Assembly: GCF_014836495.1 (NCBI RefSeq)
Contig: NZ_JACSQT010000008.1
Span: 124,001 to 188,000, forward strand
Origin: Cytobacillus stercorigallinarum
Lineage (GTDB): Bacteria > Bacillota > Bacilli > Bacillales > Cytobacillaceae
Direction of reading: 5' to 3'
DNA length: 64,000 nucleotides
Position 1 is the first letter of the stretch; each line of letters begins with the position of its first letter. Positions 45,660 to 55,510 of this stretch are shown here, piece by piece. The position numbers and the translations under genes are program-made. The notes under the pieces were generated by a model. It made no database searches and was not told where the DNA came from. It saw only the letters and a list, made by a program, of their open reading frames with translations.

Positions 45660-47576
45660 GTCCTTCAACAGTCTTAAGCTATTTAATATCACTAAAATGG
45701 TTGATCCTTCATGACCGATTACACCATAAGGAAGATCTAATATCTGTAGAAAATTGGAGCAAATTAACAGCATAATAACGGATATTGAGAAAACAATATT
45801 TTGTTTAATAATCGTGTTCATACGTTTGGAAAGGGAAATTGCATGAGCGATTTTAGGAAGGTCGTTTTTCATTAAAACAATATCAGCTGTTTCTAATGCA
45901 ACATCTGTTCCTTCTCCCATAGCAATTCCGACATTTGCAGTTGCAAGTGCAGGCGCATCGTTAATTCCATCCCCAACCATTGCTACTTGTTGATACTGAT
46001 TCCTTAATTCCTTTACATGATCGACTTTCTTTTCTGGCAAACATTCTGCAATAAAGTCTTCTACATTTGCTTCAGTAGAAATGGCTTGTGCGGTTGATTG
46101 GCTATCACCTGTTAACATAATAGTATAAATCCCTTGATCATTTAATTGTTTAACCGCAGTCTTTGTTTCTTGCCGAACTTGATCCTTTAATGCAATTAAT
46201 CCACAAACCTCATGATCGCGTTCAAATAATACAATCGTTTTACCATTAGATGCTAATGTTTCTTGTTGTTCTTTTAATTCTGGCGCAAGTTCGTTATTGT
46301 TCAAAATAAATGATGGTTTACCAATTTTCCAAGTGACACCGTTCATCACAGCTTTAATGCCCCATCCTGGTACATCTTCGATTGATTCGGGCTCTAGAAG
46401 GGGAGAGCTTTGTTCTTCTTTTGTATACGTGACGATGGCAGTTGCAAGTGGATGGTTGGCATGGTTTTCAATTGATCCAACGATGCGCAAATAGTCATCA
46501 CGATGCTGAGTGTGTAGTGTAATAAAATCTGTTACTTCTGGACGTCCTTTAGTTAAAGTACCTGTTTTATCAAAGGCAATGGCTTTAATATGGCCTAAAT
46601 TCTCTAAGTGCACCCCACCTTTAAATAAAATTCCTTGTTTTGCGCCATTTGAAATCGCAGACAATGTAGCCGGCATAATAGAGGCGACAAGGGCACAAGG
46701 TGAGGCCACTACTAGGAGAATCATGGCACGATAAAATGTTTCGTTCCAACTCCATCCCAGTAAGAAGTGTGGGAGAAATAGCATAAGTGCCACGGTCAGT
46801 AGTACAATTTTTACATATTTTCCTTCGAAATTCTCTATAAATAACTGACTAGGGGATTTTTCACTTTGCGCTGATTGGACAAGCTGAATGATCTTTTGAA
46901 AAAGAGTTTCATCAGCTTTCTTAGTAATTTCTACCTTAATGGCTCCATTCATATTGACTGTGCCGGCATACACTTCTGCAGATAACCCTTTTGTTACAGG
47001 AATCGATTCGCCAGTAATTGTTGCTTCATCTATCGTTGTTTGTCCGTAAACGATGATTCCATCAGATGGAACGCGTTCTCCTGGTTTAACTAGAATCTTA
47101 TCACCAATTTCTAATGTAGAAACGTGAACAACTTCTTCTCTATCCTCATGAATTAATAAAGCTTCTTCAGGTTGCAATTCCATTAGGCTAGATATTTCTT
47201 TTTTACTTTTATTCATCGTATATGTTTCTAGTGCGCCACTCATAGCAAAGATAAAAATAAGTATGGCACCTTCAATCCAATAACCAATAATTGCAGAGCC
47301 GATTGCGGCAAAAATCATTAGCATCTCTACATTTAATTCTCTATTAGCAATTGTTTCTTCAATACCTTCTTTCGCCTTAGCAAATCCTCCGATAATAAAA
47401 GATAAGATAAAGATGGTAATAGAAGTAGTTTCATACCCGCCTTTACTCAGTAACCAACCGATAAGAATAAAAACACCTGACGTTATCGCGGCTATAAGCT
47501 CGATATGTGGCAGTAATTTTTCGAATAATTGACTAGATGATTGCGGGTGTTTTTGCACAAGGACATTTTCTTCCAT
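45657..47576 (-). CDS. zosA: Heavy-metal P1B-type ATPase (ZosA-like)
   Basis: 639 aa. There is no N-terminal metal-binding domain. Features in order: two early helices, ETIANRELNVEMLMIFAAIG, the actuator motif TGES, the metal-site helix SPCALVASIMPATLSA, the phosphorylation motif DKTGTLTKG, an HP locus (NHPLATAI) and GDGINDAPAL. Length, lack of an HMA domain and sequence closely follow B. subtilis ZosA, a zinc transporter induced by peroxide. The metal is inferred from that match. It sits in the yfk block, unlike in B. subtilis. Confidence 0.9.
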   Translation of the reverse strand: MEENVLVQKHPQSSSQLFEKLLPHIELIAAITSGVFILIGWLLSKGGYETTSITIFILSFIIGGFAKAKEGIEETIANRELNVEMLMIFAAIGSAIIGYWIEGAILIFIFAMSGALETYTMNKSKKEISSLMELQPEEALLIHEDREEVVHVSTLEIGDKILVKPGERVPSDGIIVYGQTTIDEATITGESIPVTKGLSAEVYAGTVNMNGAIKVEITKKADETLFQKIIQLVQSAQSEKSPSQLFIENFEGKYVKIVLLTVALMLFLPHFLLGWSWNETFYRAMILLVVASPCALVASIMPATLSAISNGAKQGILFKGGVHLENLGHIKAIAFDKTGTLTKGRPEVTDFITLHTQHRDDYLRIVGSIENHANHPLATAIVTYTKEEQSSPLLEPESIEDVPGWGIKAVMNGVTWKIGKPSFILNNNELAPELKEQQETLASNGKTIVLFERDHEVCGLIALKDQVRQETKTAVKQLNDQGIYTIMLTGDSQSTAQAISTEANVEDFIAECLPEKKVDHVKELRNQYQQVAMVGDGINDAPALATANVGIAMGEGTDVALETADIVLMKNDLPKIAHAISLSKRMNTIIKQNIVFSISVIMLLICSNFLQILDLPYGVIGHEGSTILVILNSLRLLKD

Positions 47577-47635
47577 ATTTCATTTCCTCCATTCTATTGA
47601 GAAGAATAATCAACATCATTACCCTTAAAAACGAC

Positions 47636-47663
47636 GAAAGCTGCCACCATATAGGTGACAGCA
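47636..47663 (-). terminator. Terminator of the MFS gene
   Basis: On the minus strand the stem GCTGTCACC / GGTGGCAGC is followed by TTTCGTCGTTTTT, between the MFS transporter and zosA. Confidence 0.65.
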
Positions 47664-47765
47664 GAAAAATTGCCGAATTGAAATATTTAATTGTTTTAAT
47701 TTTACATTATATTGTCATTTTTGAAAAGGGATATCGTCTATATTATAGTGTTTTTTTAGCAAAAA

Positions 47766-48944
47766 TTAACTGTGAATGGAAGGCTTACTCATCTTATGAC
47801 GACCAAAATAAGCAATAATCGTAAAATTGATGAGCATCATCACACTAATAACAGCAAAAAAGCTAAGTGATTGAGTATATTGAATAAATAAACCACCTAT
47901 GTATGGTCCAATAAGACTTCCTAAGCTAAAGGCAACACCACAAAGAAGATTCCCAGTAGGTAAAAGCTGAGTGGGGGTGAGATCTGTCATATAACTAATC
48001 CCCAATGAAAAAGTACTTCCAACTGCCATACCTGCTAAAAACAGTAGCAACATAAGTATGTTTACATTCTGTTCGAATATCGCAGCAGAAGAGAAAAGAA
48101 TAAAACCACTCAATAAAATAATCATTAAAATATTTCTTCTCCCAAAGCGATCACTTAACATCCCTAAAGGCAACTGAAAAATAATTGCTCCCACTGCAAA
48201 TGAAGTAAGCAATAACGAAACCGATGAGACTTCAATTCCCATGCGCACGGCATAAACGGGAAAGCTACCATTTATTGACGATTCTAAGAACCCGTAACTA
48301 AATGGTGGAATAAAGGCAATCCAAGCATAAGTAGATACATCGTAAAAGCGATGGAAAGTACTTTTTAGTGATTGAACAGCAATGGTTTGCTGTGGTTGCT
48401 CATTATCGAGAAAGAACACAAACCCCCAAGCAATAAAACAAAAGAGAGAAGAAATTATAAATGGAAGAGATTCGCTTATATGAACGAAAGGTGTCATAAG
48501 TGGTCCGACAGCAAACCCTATACCAAAGAATAATCCATAGATTGAAATATTTCTCCCCCTATTACGTTCAGGAGAAAATGACGTAATCCAAGTTTGCGTT
48601 GAAAAATGGAGGGCGTGGTCGCCAATTCCAATCAATAATCTTAAAATAAACCAAAACCAAAAACTTTTCCATAATGGAAATAATAAGAGGGAAGTAGCTA
48701 CAAGAAGTCCCCCGATAATAATGACTGGTTTATAACCATATTTTCTTAGCGGATACTCCATGAAAGGAGAAATAAGTAAAATACCAATATACAAACCTGC
48801 TGCATTTAAGCCATTTAAACTTGAAGATACACCATCACCTTCAAAAATGATAGCGATTAGCGGTAATAGCATCCCTTGACTAAACCCTGATATCGCAACA
48901 ATGAATACTAATATCCAAAACCTTACTCTTAGTTTTTTGTCCAT
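47766..48944 (-). CDS. yfkF: MFS transporter (YfkF-like)
   Basis: 392 aa with about 12 membrane segments. MFS loop motifs include YGYKPVIIIGG after the second helix and GMLSDRFGRRN between helices 8 and 9. The start is ATG 48944 (MDKKLRVRFW) after TTGGAGC; an in-frame extension to 49052 would add 36 non-homologous residues. It is divergent from the calcium/proton antiporter, as in the B. subtilis yfkE-yfkF region. The substrate is unknown, probably a drug or metabolite. Confidence 0.85.
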   Translation of the reverse strand: MDKKLRVRFWILVFIVAISGFSQGMLLPLIAIIFEGDGVSSSLNGLNAAGLYIGILLISPFMEYPLRKYGYKPVIIIGGLLVATSLLLFPLWKSFWFWFILRLLIGIGDHALHFSTQTWITSFSPERNRGRNISIYGLFFGIGFAVGPLMTPFVHISESLPFIISSLFCFIAWGFVFFLDNEQPQQTIAVQSLKSTFHRFYDVSTYAWIAFIPPFSYGFLESSINGSFPVYAVRMGIEVSSVSLLLTSFAVGAIIFQLPLGMLSDRFGRRNILMIILLSGFILFSSAAIFEQNVNILMLLLFLAGMAVGSTFSLGISYMTDLTPTQLLPTGNLLCGVAFSLGSLIGPYIGGLFIQYTQSLSFFAVISVMMLINFTIIAYFGRHKMSKPSIHS

Positions 48945-49103
48945 AAAATAGCTCCAATAATTGAAAATAATAAATCTTCTACCACAATAGATATTATATG
49001 TGGAAGAAGAAATTGACAAGAGAATAATCATAATCTTTTCATAACAATCCATAAAAATGTTTATCTTAAGAAAAGTAAAGCGATTTTTTTGGAGGAGGAT
49101 GGG

Positions 49104-50162
49104 ATGAATAAGGTTTTTGCTATACTCGTATTTATTGGTGTACCGTTATCCATTATAGGAAGCCTCCTACATTGGTCCAGTACATTGATGTTTATTATTT
49201 ATTGTGTTTCTATTATTGCCTTAGCTAGTTTTATGGGGCGATCGACGGAAAGTTTAAGTATTATTGCTGGTCCTAGAATAGGTGGGTTATTAAATGCGAC
49301 CTTCGGCAATGCGGTTGAATTAATTATTGCGATTTTTGCATTAAAAGAGGGATTAATTGGTGTTGTTTTGGCATCGTTAACAGGAAGTGTACTAGGTAAC
49401 TTATTATTAGTAGCGGGTCTTTCCTTTTTTATCGGTGGTATAAAGTTTAAGAGGCAAAGCTTCAATATCCATGATGCCCGGCATAATGCAGGCTTGCTTA
49501 TTTTTGCAGTCATTGTTGCTTTCGTTATTCCAGAGATATTTTCAATGTCAATGAATGAAGAAAAAACGATGATCTTTAGTATTGGAATTAGCATCATCCT
49601 GATGGCTTTATATTTAGCTGCATTATTCTTTAAATTAGTTACACATAGAGGGGTGTATAATAACGGGGATGAAGATAGAAAAGAGAGAGTGGAGGAGGTA
49701 CCAGAATGGAGCAAAGGAAAATCAATACTAGTATTAGCCCTTGCTACATTAGCTGTAGCCTATATTTCTGAAAATCTAGTCCACACATTTGAAGAAGTAG
49801 GGGAGACTTTTGGGTGGTCGGAATTGTTTATCGGCGTCATTATCGTTGCAATTGTAGGGAATGCCGCAGAGCATGCTTCCGCCATTATTATGGCAGCAAA
49901 AAATAAAATGGATATTGCCGTAGAGATTGCCGTTGGTTCTACTTTACAAGTAGCTATGTTTGTCGCGCCCATACTTGTCCTTATCTCACTATTTTTCCCT
50001 GTATCTATGCCGCTCGTATTTACAGTACCAGAATTAATCACGATGGTATCAGCTGTTTTTCTTATGGTTGTGATCTCCAACGATGGTGAGTCCAATTGGT
50101 TTGAGGGTGGCACCCTTCTAGCAGCTTATTTCATTATCGGCATAGGATTTTATTTACTCTAA
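49104..50162 (+). CDS. chaA: Calcium/proton antiporter, CAX family (YfkE/ChaA)
   Basis: 352 aa with about 11 membrane segments. The two CaCA alpha-repeat motifs are present: GGLLNATFGNAVELIIAIFA (about residue 55) and IVGNAAEHASAIIMA (about 245), with the essential Glu residues. The acidic loop (GDEDRKERVEEVPEW) lies in mid-protein. ATG 49104 follows GGAGGAGG. It exports calcium in exchange for protons. Confidence 0.93.
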   Translation: MNKVFAILVFIGVPLSIIGSLLHWSSTLMFIIYCVSIIALASFMGRSTESLSIIAGPRIGGLLNATFGNAVELIIAIFALKEGLIGVVLASLTGSVLGNLLLVAGLSFFIGGIKFKRQSFNIHDARHNAGLLIFAVIVAFVIPEIFSMSMNEEKTMIFSIGISIILMALYLAALFFKLVTHRGVYNNGDEDRKERVEEVPEWSKGKSILVLALATLAVAYISENLVHTFEEVGETFGWSELFIGVIIVAIVGNAAEHASAIIMAAKNKMDIAVEIAVGSTLQVAMFVAPILVLISLFFPVSMPLVFTVPELITMVSAVFLMVVISNDGESNWFEGGTLLAAYFIIGIGFYLL

Positions 50163-50167
50163 TAATA

Positions 50168-50202
50168 AAAAAACGACTCCGAGGTTAGCAGGAGTCGTTT
50201 TG
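50168..50202 (+). terminator. Terminator of the antiporter gene
   Basis: 11-bp stem AAAACGACTCC / GGAGTCGTTTT, 8 bp after the stop codon. Confidence 0.85.
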
Positions 50203-50220
50203 AAATATTTTGAACAAAAA

Positions 50221-50234
50221 AGGAAACGCTTGCA
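50221..50234 (+). promoter_or_regulatory. cre-like site in the yfkD upstream region
   Basis: AGGAAACGCTTGCA differs at one fixed position from the catabolite-responsive consensus TGNAANCGNWNNCA. It is about 275 bp before yfkD in a 348-bp gap that otherwise shows only the antiporter terminator. A chance match is possible. Confidence 0.3.
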
Positions 50235-50510
50235 TTTTGTTTAAACTCATTAAGTATTTAATCGAGGACTGCTAGTATTCATTCGCTTGAATTCATTAAC
50301 CACTCCTTTATGGTGTTTGTTCATAAATAAAGCGAATCGTAATGAAGCTGCCCCCCTTTCGAGTGAGTGTATACATAGTATAAAATATATAATAACTTTT
50401 GTAAATATTCTAAATATTACAAAAGTGTTACTTTTTTATTTTCCTTTATGGATAATATTCACATCATACGAAAAAACTAATGCATATGAAGTTTGAAAGG
50501 AGTAAGAAAA

Positions 50511-51320
50511 ATGAAGAAATGGCTATATGCTTTAGTAGTGATGACCATTGGGGTAATATCCTTTCAATCAGCGACATCTGCTGAAGGAAAAATAGAGACA
50601 AAAGAGGCAACGATAGAAATACCAAGTTCTGTATTAAATGTTGAAAAGGATAATACGTATCCAAATCCAGCTCAAGATTTACCAACATTACAGCCGAGTG
50701 AATTAACGCAAGAATTAATGGAGACATCAAGAGTAAAGATAGACAACCCTGAATTAATACGTATGTTAAATGAAACAACAGTAAATAGTACACCTTTTGC
50801 CATCGGTTACCGTGCGATAGTTTATTTAGGTCAATGGCCTCTCAATTATCAATCACAAGAAACATCTCCTAATTGGGAGTTTCAAAAGATAAATACGAAC
50901 TATTTTGATAATCGCGGGGGAGATGCGGTTTTTCAAATGAATTATGTTCAAGAAATGCAAAAGATTGTGAAAGGTGGACTTACTTCCAAGGTTCCACATT
51001 CGCAAGATGTAAAAAAGATGATGTTGTTGAAGGCGACAGAAAAAAGTGGATTACCTTTATCCTTTGAAACGATTGTAGGAGCAGGAACGAAAAAAGATCA
51101 TAAATATCATGTTGCGATCAATCGCCTTGGCTACCTATATGCATACGCACCTGCTATAAATGAAAAAGGAAAAGTCACTTATGGTGAAGTGTATATAATG
51201 TTGAAAGGAAACAAAAAAACCTTAGTCGTGAAAAATATAACTTCTCAAGGCATTGGTGCATGGATCCCAATACAGGATCATGTCTCATTTGGATTTATTG
51301 TTTCGGAACGACCTCGATAA
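50511..51320 (+). CDS. yfkD: YfkD-family exported protein
   Basis: 269 aa. A signal peptide (MKKWLYALVVMTIGVISF, cleavage near SATSA) is followed by a globular domain with FAIGYRAIVYLGQWPLNYQS and GIGAWIPIQDHVSFGF, as in YfkD of Bacillus. Function unknown. The start is ATG 50511 after AAAGGAG; the codon at 50493 is upstream of that site. Confidence 0.88.
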   Translation: MKKWLYALVVMTIGVISFQSATSAEGKIETKEATIEIPSSVLNVEKDNTYPNPAQDLPTLQPSELTQELMETSRVKIDNPELIRMLNETTVNSTPFAIGYRAIVYLGQWPLNYQSQETSPNWEFQKINTNYFDNRGGDAVFQMNYVQEMQKIVKGGLTSKVPHSQDVKKMMLLKATEKSGLPLSFETIVGAGTKKDHKYHVAINRLGYLYAYAPAINEKGKVTYGEVYIMLKGNKKTLVVKNITSQGIGAWIPIQDHVSFGFIVSERPR

Positions 51321-51360
51321 ATAGAAAAGTGCGCCATTCCTATTGGCGCACTTTTCTATT
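51321..51360. terminator. Bidirectional terminator between yfkD and yfkAB
   Basis: 16-bp perfect stem ATAGAAAAGTGCGCCA / TGGCGCACTTTTCTAT between convergent genes. Confidence 0.92.
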
Positions 51361-52483
51361 TCTTAACTGATATATTTGCTTTTTTAGTTTGAAAATCGAT
51401 TTCAGGGTAATAGCTGTCTTTTACTAACACATTTGGCCCTAAGCATCTTGCTTCACTACAATGGCAATTTAAAGACTTAGCAAGCTTCGTATCCATCCAC
51501 TTATCGAAAACAGATGGAAGGGAGTCAGTTTGTATATTCCCTAATGCAGGCGTATCACCAAAGTCCGTTACAATCACATCACCAGTAAAAATGTTGACAT
51601 TTAGTCTCGAACGTCCATCAGGGTCATTTCTGACAGTGACATTCTGCTCATTATGAAGACGTTGCAATAAAGCTAAATCTTCTTCATTATTACTGCATGG
51701 ATAAAACGGCAATGTGCCAAAAAGCATCCAAGTATCGTGGTCACGAATATCCAATAGATGATGGATTGCTTGGCGCATTTCTTTTAATGATAACGTTTCA
51801 AGAGTAGATGCAAAATCTGAAGGGTACATTGGGTGAACTTCATGACGTTGACAATGCATTTCTTCCGTTATTTGCTTATGGATTTTCTCTAAATACGGTA
51901 ATGTTCTTTTATTTAACATTGTCTCAGCAGAGACCATTACACCAGCTTGTACGAGTTCTTTACTATTCTCTATCATACGATCAAAGAGTGCCTGTCGTTG
52001 CTGTATAGATGGTTTTCTTTCCATCATAGCAAAACCGCCCTCAATAAATTCTTCTTCTGTACCCCAGTTATGAGAAATATGTAAAACATCTAAATAAGGG
52101 ATAATGCTATCATACTTACCTCTATCTAATGTGAGGTTAGAATTAATTTGTGTTCGAATGCCGCGTTCATGAGCATACTTAAAAAGAGGAATCACATAGT
52201 TATTCACTGACTTCTTCGAAAGCATCGGTTCGCCTCCCGTTATGGAGAGTGAACGCAAGTGGGGGATTTCCTCTAAACGTTTGATTAATAAATCAACTGG
52301 AAGTCCATCAGGATCTTTTGGTTGCAGCGTATAACCAACAGCACAATGCTCACAACGCATATTGCAAAGGACTGTAGTTGTAAATTCAATATTGGATAAG
52401 GTTAATTTTCCATAATCATCGATATCCATATAAGCTTCCCAAGGGTCATAACTTGGTGAAATTGGTAATGTTTGAGATATCAT
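51356..52483 (-). CDS. yfkAB: Radical SAM protein YfkAB
   Basis: 375 aa. The radical-SAM cluster motif is CNMRCEHC (C-x3-C-x2-C) near residue 40, followed by SITGGEPML. A C-terminal CHCSEARCLGPN matches the extra CxCxxxxC motif that defines the YfkAB family and may bind another cluster. The substrate is unknown. It is convergent with yfkD and keeps the B. subtilis neighbourhood. Confidence 0.93.
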   Translation of the reverse strand: MISQTLPISPSYDPWEAYMDIDDYGKLTLSNIEFTTTVLCNMRCEHCAVGYTLQPKDPDGLPVDLLIKRLEEIPHLRSLSITGGEPMLSKKSVNNYVIPLFKYAHERGIRTQINSNLTLDRGKYDSIIPYLDVLHISHNWGTEEEFIEGGFAMMERKPSIQQRQALFDRMIENSKELVQAGVMVSAETMLNKRTLPYLEKIHKQITEEMHCQRHEVHPMYPSDFASTLETLSLKEMRQAIHHLLDIRDHDTWMLFGTLPFYPCSNNEEDLALLQRLHNEQNVTVRNDPDGRSRLNVNIFTGDVIVTDFGDTPALGNIQTDSLPSVFDKWMDTKLAKSLNCHCSEARCLGPNVLVKDSYYPEIDFQTKKANISVKK

Positions 52484-52627
52484 TCAAAAAAACTCCTTTA
52501 AGTAAATCTGTAGTCATTATTCATCTAACGTAAGCTTCTGTCAACCTTTAAAGAAAAATAAAGCTTTATTGCAGCTCTATTGCATTTCATGTAGGATTAA
52601 AGTTGTGTAGAGAAAGGAGCGAATACA

Positions 52628-52810
52628 GTGGGCAAGTCAATTACTGATAAAGAGAATCAAGTTGCTTTCTTAAAGCAACGTCTTCATATGTTTATGGACG
52701 TATTAGATGCGATAGAACCTGAAAACACTGAGTTAGAGGATGTTGATCGCCTCATCGAAATGATTGACGACCTTGAATCCAAGGTGAGGGAATTTAATCA
52801 TAGAGATTAA
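52628..52810 (+). CDS. SE1561 family small protein (yfjT position)
   Basis: 60 aa: KENQVAFLKQRLHMFMDVLD and DVDRLIEMIDDLESKVREF form two charged helices, as in the SE1561 family of Bacillales. GTG 52628 follows AAAGGAG. It occupies the place of yfjT between pdaA and yfkA in B. subtilis. Function unknown. Confidence 0.82.
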   Translation: MGKSITDKENQVAFLKQRLHMFMDVLDAIEPENTELEDVDRLIEMIDDLESKVREFNHRD

Positions 52811-52818
52811 AAAGAAGT

Positions 52819-52860
52819 GGTGAAGCCCAGGAAAGAAAATTGGGTTTCACCATTTTTTTG
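52819..52860 (+). terminator. Terminator of the SE1561-family gene
   Basis: Stem GGTGAAGCCCA / TGGGTTTCACC (one G-U pair) with seven T. Confidence 0.88.
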
Positions 52861-52978
52861 TTTCTACTGTTGGTCTTTTCTTGACTAAAGAATGAGTATA
52901 TAATGGTATACGAAAATGATTTCTAATTTTTCGCAAAAGAAATGGATCGTTCGCAAAGGGAAAGGGGAACTTTGAGAA

Positions 52979-54529
52979 ATGAATATGGAGCAATTCCAAA
53001 AAAGTATGTACGACTTAATTGTAGAAACATCGACAAATTTACCGAAGGATGTTCGTCGGGCAATTAAGGCAGCAAAAGAAAGAGAAAGTGCTGGTACGAG
53101 ATCAGCGATGAGTTTGGCAACCATTACAAATAATATCTCTATGGCAGATGATAACGTATCACCAATCTGTCAAGATACAGGTTTACCGACATTTAAGATT
53201 AAAACACCAGTTGGCGTCAATCAACTTAAATTGAAAGAAGCCATTAAAAATGCGATTGCAGAGGCTACAAAAGATAGTAAATTGAGACCGAACTCTGTTG
53301 ATTCCTTAACAGGTGCGAATAGTGGAGATAATTTAGGTGGCGGAACCCCAGTCATTAAATTTGATCAGTGGGAAGAAGATTATATAGACGTTCGCTTAAT
53401 TCTTAAAGGCGGCGGTTGTGAAAATAAAAATATTCAATATAGCTTGCCTGCAGAACTTGATGGTTTAGGTAGAGCTGGACGTGATTTAGATGGTATACGT
53501 AAATGTATTATGCATTCGGTTTATCAAGCACAAGGACAAGGGTGCAGTGCGGGATTCATAGGCGTAGGTATCGGAGGAGATCGTTCATCTGGCTATGACT
53601 TAGCAAAGGAACAACTATTCCGTTCTGTAGATGATGTAAACCCCAATGAAGATTTAAGAAAACTTGAAGAATATATTCTTGAAAATGCGAACGAGCTTGG
53701 CATTGGGACAATGGGATTCGGCGGAGAAACAACTTTATTAGGATGTAAAGTTGGTGTGATGAATCGTATTCCTGCTAGCTTTTTCGTATCTGTAGCCTAT
53801 AACTGTTGGGCGTATCGTAGACTTGGAGTAAAAGTAAATCCTGACACAGGTGAAATTAACGAATGGCATTACCAAGATGGTGAAAAAATTAATTTTGCTG
53901 ACGAAGCGGCACAAGAAACAGCTGCAACAACAGAAGCTGAACAGGAAACAAAAGTGGTAACGCTTCAAGCACCAATTACAGAAGAACAAATCCGTGAACT
54001 TAAAGTTGGCGATGTTGTCCAAATCAATGGTCGAATGTATACAGGTCGTGACGCGATCCACCATCATTTAATGGAAAACGATGCCCCTGTAGATTTAAAT
54101 GGACAAGTTATTTATCATTGTGGACCAGTAATGATGAAAGATGACCAAGAGAAATGGCATGTAAAAGCAGCAGGCCCAACGACAAGTATTCGTGAAGAAC
54201 CTTACCAAGGGGATATCATGAAAAAATTCGGTATTCGCGCCGTGATTGGAAAAGGCGGTATGGGACCGAAAACATTAAAGGCGCTAGAAGAGCACGGTGG
54301 CGTATACTTAAACGCAATTGGTGGAGCAGCGCAATATTATGCTGATTGCATTAAAGAAGTAGAAGGTGTAGATTTAATGAACTTCGGTATTCCAGAAGCA
54401 ATGTGGCACCTGCGCGTAGAAGGCTTCACAGCAGTGGTTACAATGGATTCTCATGGAAATAGTCTTCATAGAGATGTAGACAAATCCTCATTAGAGAAGC
54501 TATCGAAATTTAAAGAACGTGTATTTTAA
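52979..54529 (+). CDS. fumA: Fumarate hydratase, class I (iron-sulfur)
   Basis: 516 aa. The N-terminal catalytic part has the Fe-S cysteines in SPICQDTGLPTF (about residue 65), GGGCENKN (about 145) and GQGCSAGFIGVGIGGDR (about 185). A Glu/Thr/Ala-rich linker near residue 310 (ETAATTEAEQETK) joins the C-terminal domain (VGDVVQINGRMYTGRDAIHH, then GKGGMGPKT). This is a single-chain class I fumarase of the TCA cycle, interconverting fumarate and malate. B. subtilis uses the unrelated class II FumC. ATG 52979 lies about 11 bases after AAAGGGG. Confidence 0.94.
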   Translation: MNMEQFQKSMYDLIVETSTNLPKDVRRAIKAAKERESAGTRSAMSLATITNNISMADDNVSPICQDTGLPTFKIKTPVGVNQLKLKEAIKNAIAEATKDSKLRPNSVDSLTGANSGDNLGGGTPVIKFDQWEEDYIDVRLILKGGGCENKNIQYSLPAELDGLGRAGRDLDGIRKCIMHSVYQAQGQGCSAGFIGVGIGGDRSSGYDLAKEQLFRSVDDVNPNEDLRKLEEYILENANELGIGTMGFGGETTLLGCKVGVMNRIPASFFVSVAYNCWAYRRLGVKVNPDTGEINEWHYQDGEKINFADEAAQETAATTEAEQETKVVTLQAPITEEQIRELKVGDVVQINGRMYTGRDAIHHHLMENDAPVDLNGQVIYHCGPVMMKDDQEKWHVKAAGPTTSIREEPYQGDIMKKFGIRAVIGKGGMGPKTLKALEEHGGVYLNAIGGAAQYYADCIKEVEGVDLMNFGIPEAMWHLRVEGFTAVVTMDSHGNSLHRDVDKSSLEKLSKFKERVF

Positions 54530-54540
54530 CTTCTTTCCTC

Positions 54541-54573
54541 AGACACCCGCATTGCGTGGTGTCTCTTTTTTTA
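54541..54573 (+). terminator. Terminator of the fumarase gene
   Basis: Stem AGACACC-CGC / GCG-TGGTGTCT followed by CTTTTTTT. Confidence 0.9.
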
Positions 54574-54645
54574 TGTGACTTGGAAACTTTTAGCGCTCGT
54601 AATTTATTGTTGTTAGCAAACAATAAGAAAAAAAGGAGAAGCGCG

Positions 54646-55440
54646 ATGAAAAAATTGATGATATTAGTAAGTACTTTTCTGTTTATCTGCTCAATCCCTG
54701 TCTCAGCAAGCGAATTCAGCCAAGCTCCTATCCATTGGGGAATTAAAAAAGCACAGAATGAATCACCGGCAGAAGCGGGAAAAATGCTTGATAATCTTCT
54801 TTTAAAGCATCAATCTGTCTATAAGGGAGATCCGACTAAAAAAGAGATTTATCTTACTTTTGATAATGGGTATGAAAATGGTTATACGGATCAAATTCTT
54901 GATGTGCTTAAAGAAGAACGAGTTCCGGCGACATTCTTCATTACGGGTCATTATATACGCACGGCTCCAGATTTAGTAAAAAGGATGGCAAAAGAAGGGC
55001 ATATTATTGGAAACCATTCTTGGACACATCCAGATATGACAAGGATCAGTCGCGATAAATATAAACAAGAATTAGAAAAAGTAAGAGCGGAGACTGAAAA
55101 GTTAACAGGTGTGAAAAATATGTCCTATTTAAGGCCACCTCGTGGCATCTTTAACGAACAAGGATTGGCTTACGCAAACGAATTAGGCTATACGCATATC
55201 TTTTGGTCTCTAGCGTTTGTTGATTGGAAAACAGATCAACAAAAAGGATGGAAATACTCCTATGACAACATTATGAAGCAGATTCATCCAGGAAGTATAT
55301 TATTATTACACACAGTATCCAAAGATAATGCAGACGCATTGCAACAAGCAATTGTGGACTTGAAAAAACGAGGATATGAATTCAAATCATTAGATGATCT
55401 CATGTGGAGCCAAACATTGGATAGCCCTTACTTATATTAA
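54646..55440 (+). CDS. pdaA: Delta-lactam-biosynthetic de-N-acetylase PdaA
   Basis: 264 aa. A signal peptide (KKLMILVSTFLFICSIPVSA) is followed by a polysaccharide deacetylase domain: LTFDNGYENGYTD (metal Asp position as DNG), GNHSWTHPDM (His ligands), RPPRGIFNE and ILLLHTVSKDNADAL. PdaA deacetylates N-acetylmuramic acid to make the muramic delta-lactam of spore cortex. The start is ATG 54646 after AAAAGGAG; the upstream in-frame codon at 54556 lies inside the fumarase terminator. Confidence 0.95.
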   Translation: MKKLMILVSTFLFICSIPVSASEFSQAPIHWGIKKAQNESPAEAGKMLDNLLLKHQSVYKGDPTKKEIYLTFDNGYENGYTDQILDVLKEERVPATFFITGHYIRTAPDLVKRMAKEGHIIGNHSWTHPDMTRISRDKYKQELEKVRAETEKLTGVKNMSYLRPPRGIFNEQGLAYANELGYTHIFWSLAFVDWKTDQQKGWKYSYDNIMKQIHPGSILLLHTVSKDNADALQQAIVDLKKRGYEFKSLDDLMWSQTLDSPYLY

Positions 55441-55445
55441 CAGTC

Positions 55446-55480
55446 AACACCTACAATGAAGTCTAATTGTAGGTGTTTTC
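55446..55480 (+). terminator. Terminator of pdaA
   Basis: Perfect 11-bp stem AACACCTACAA / TTGTAGGTGTT followed by TTCGATTT, 5 bp after the stop codon. Confidence 0.8.
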
Positions 55481-55510
55481 GATTTGTAATAGCAAATATA
55501 GCGTGCTTTG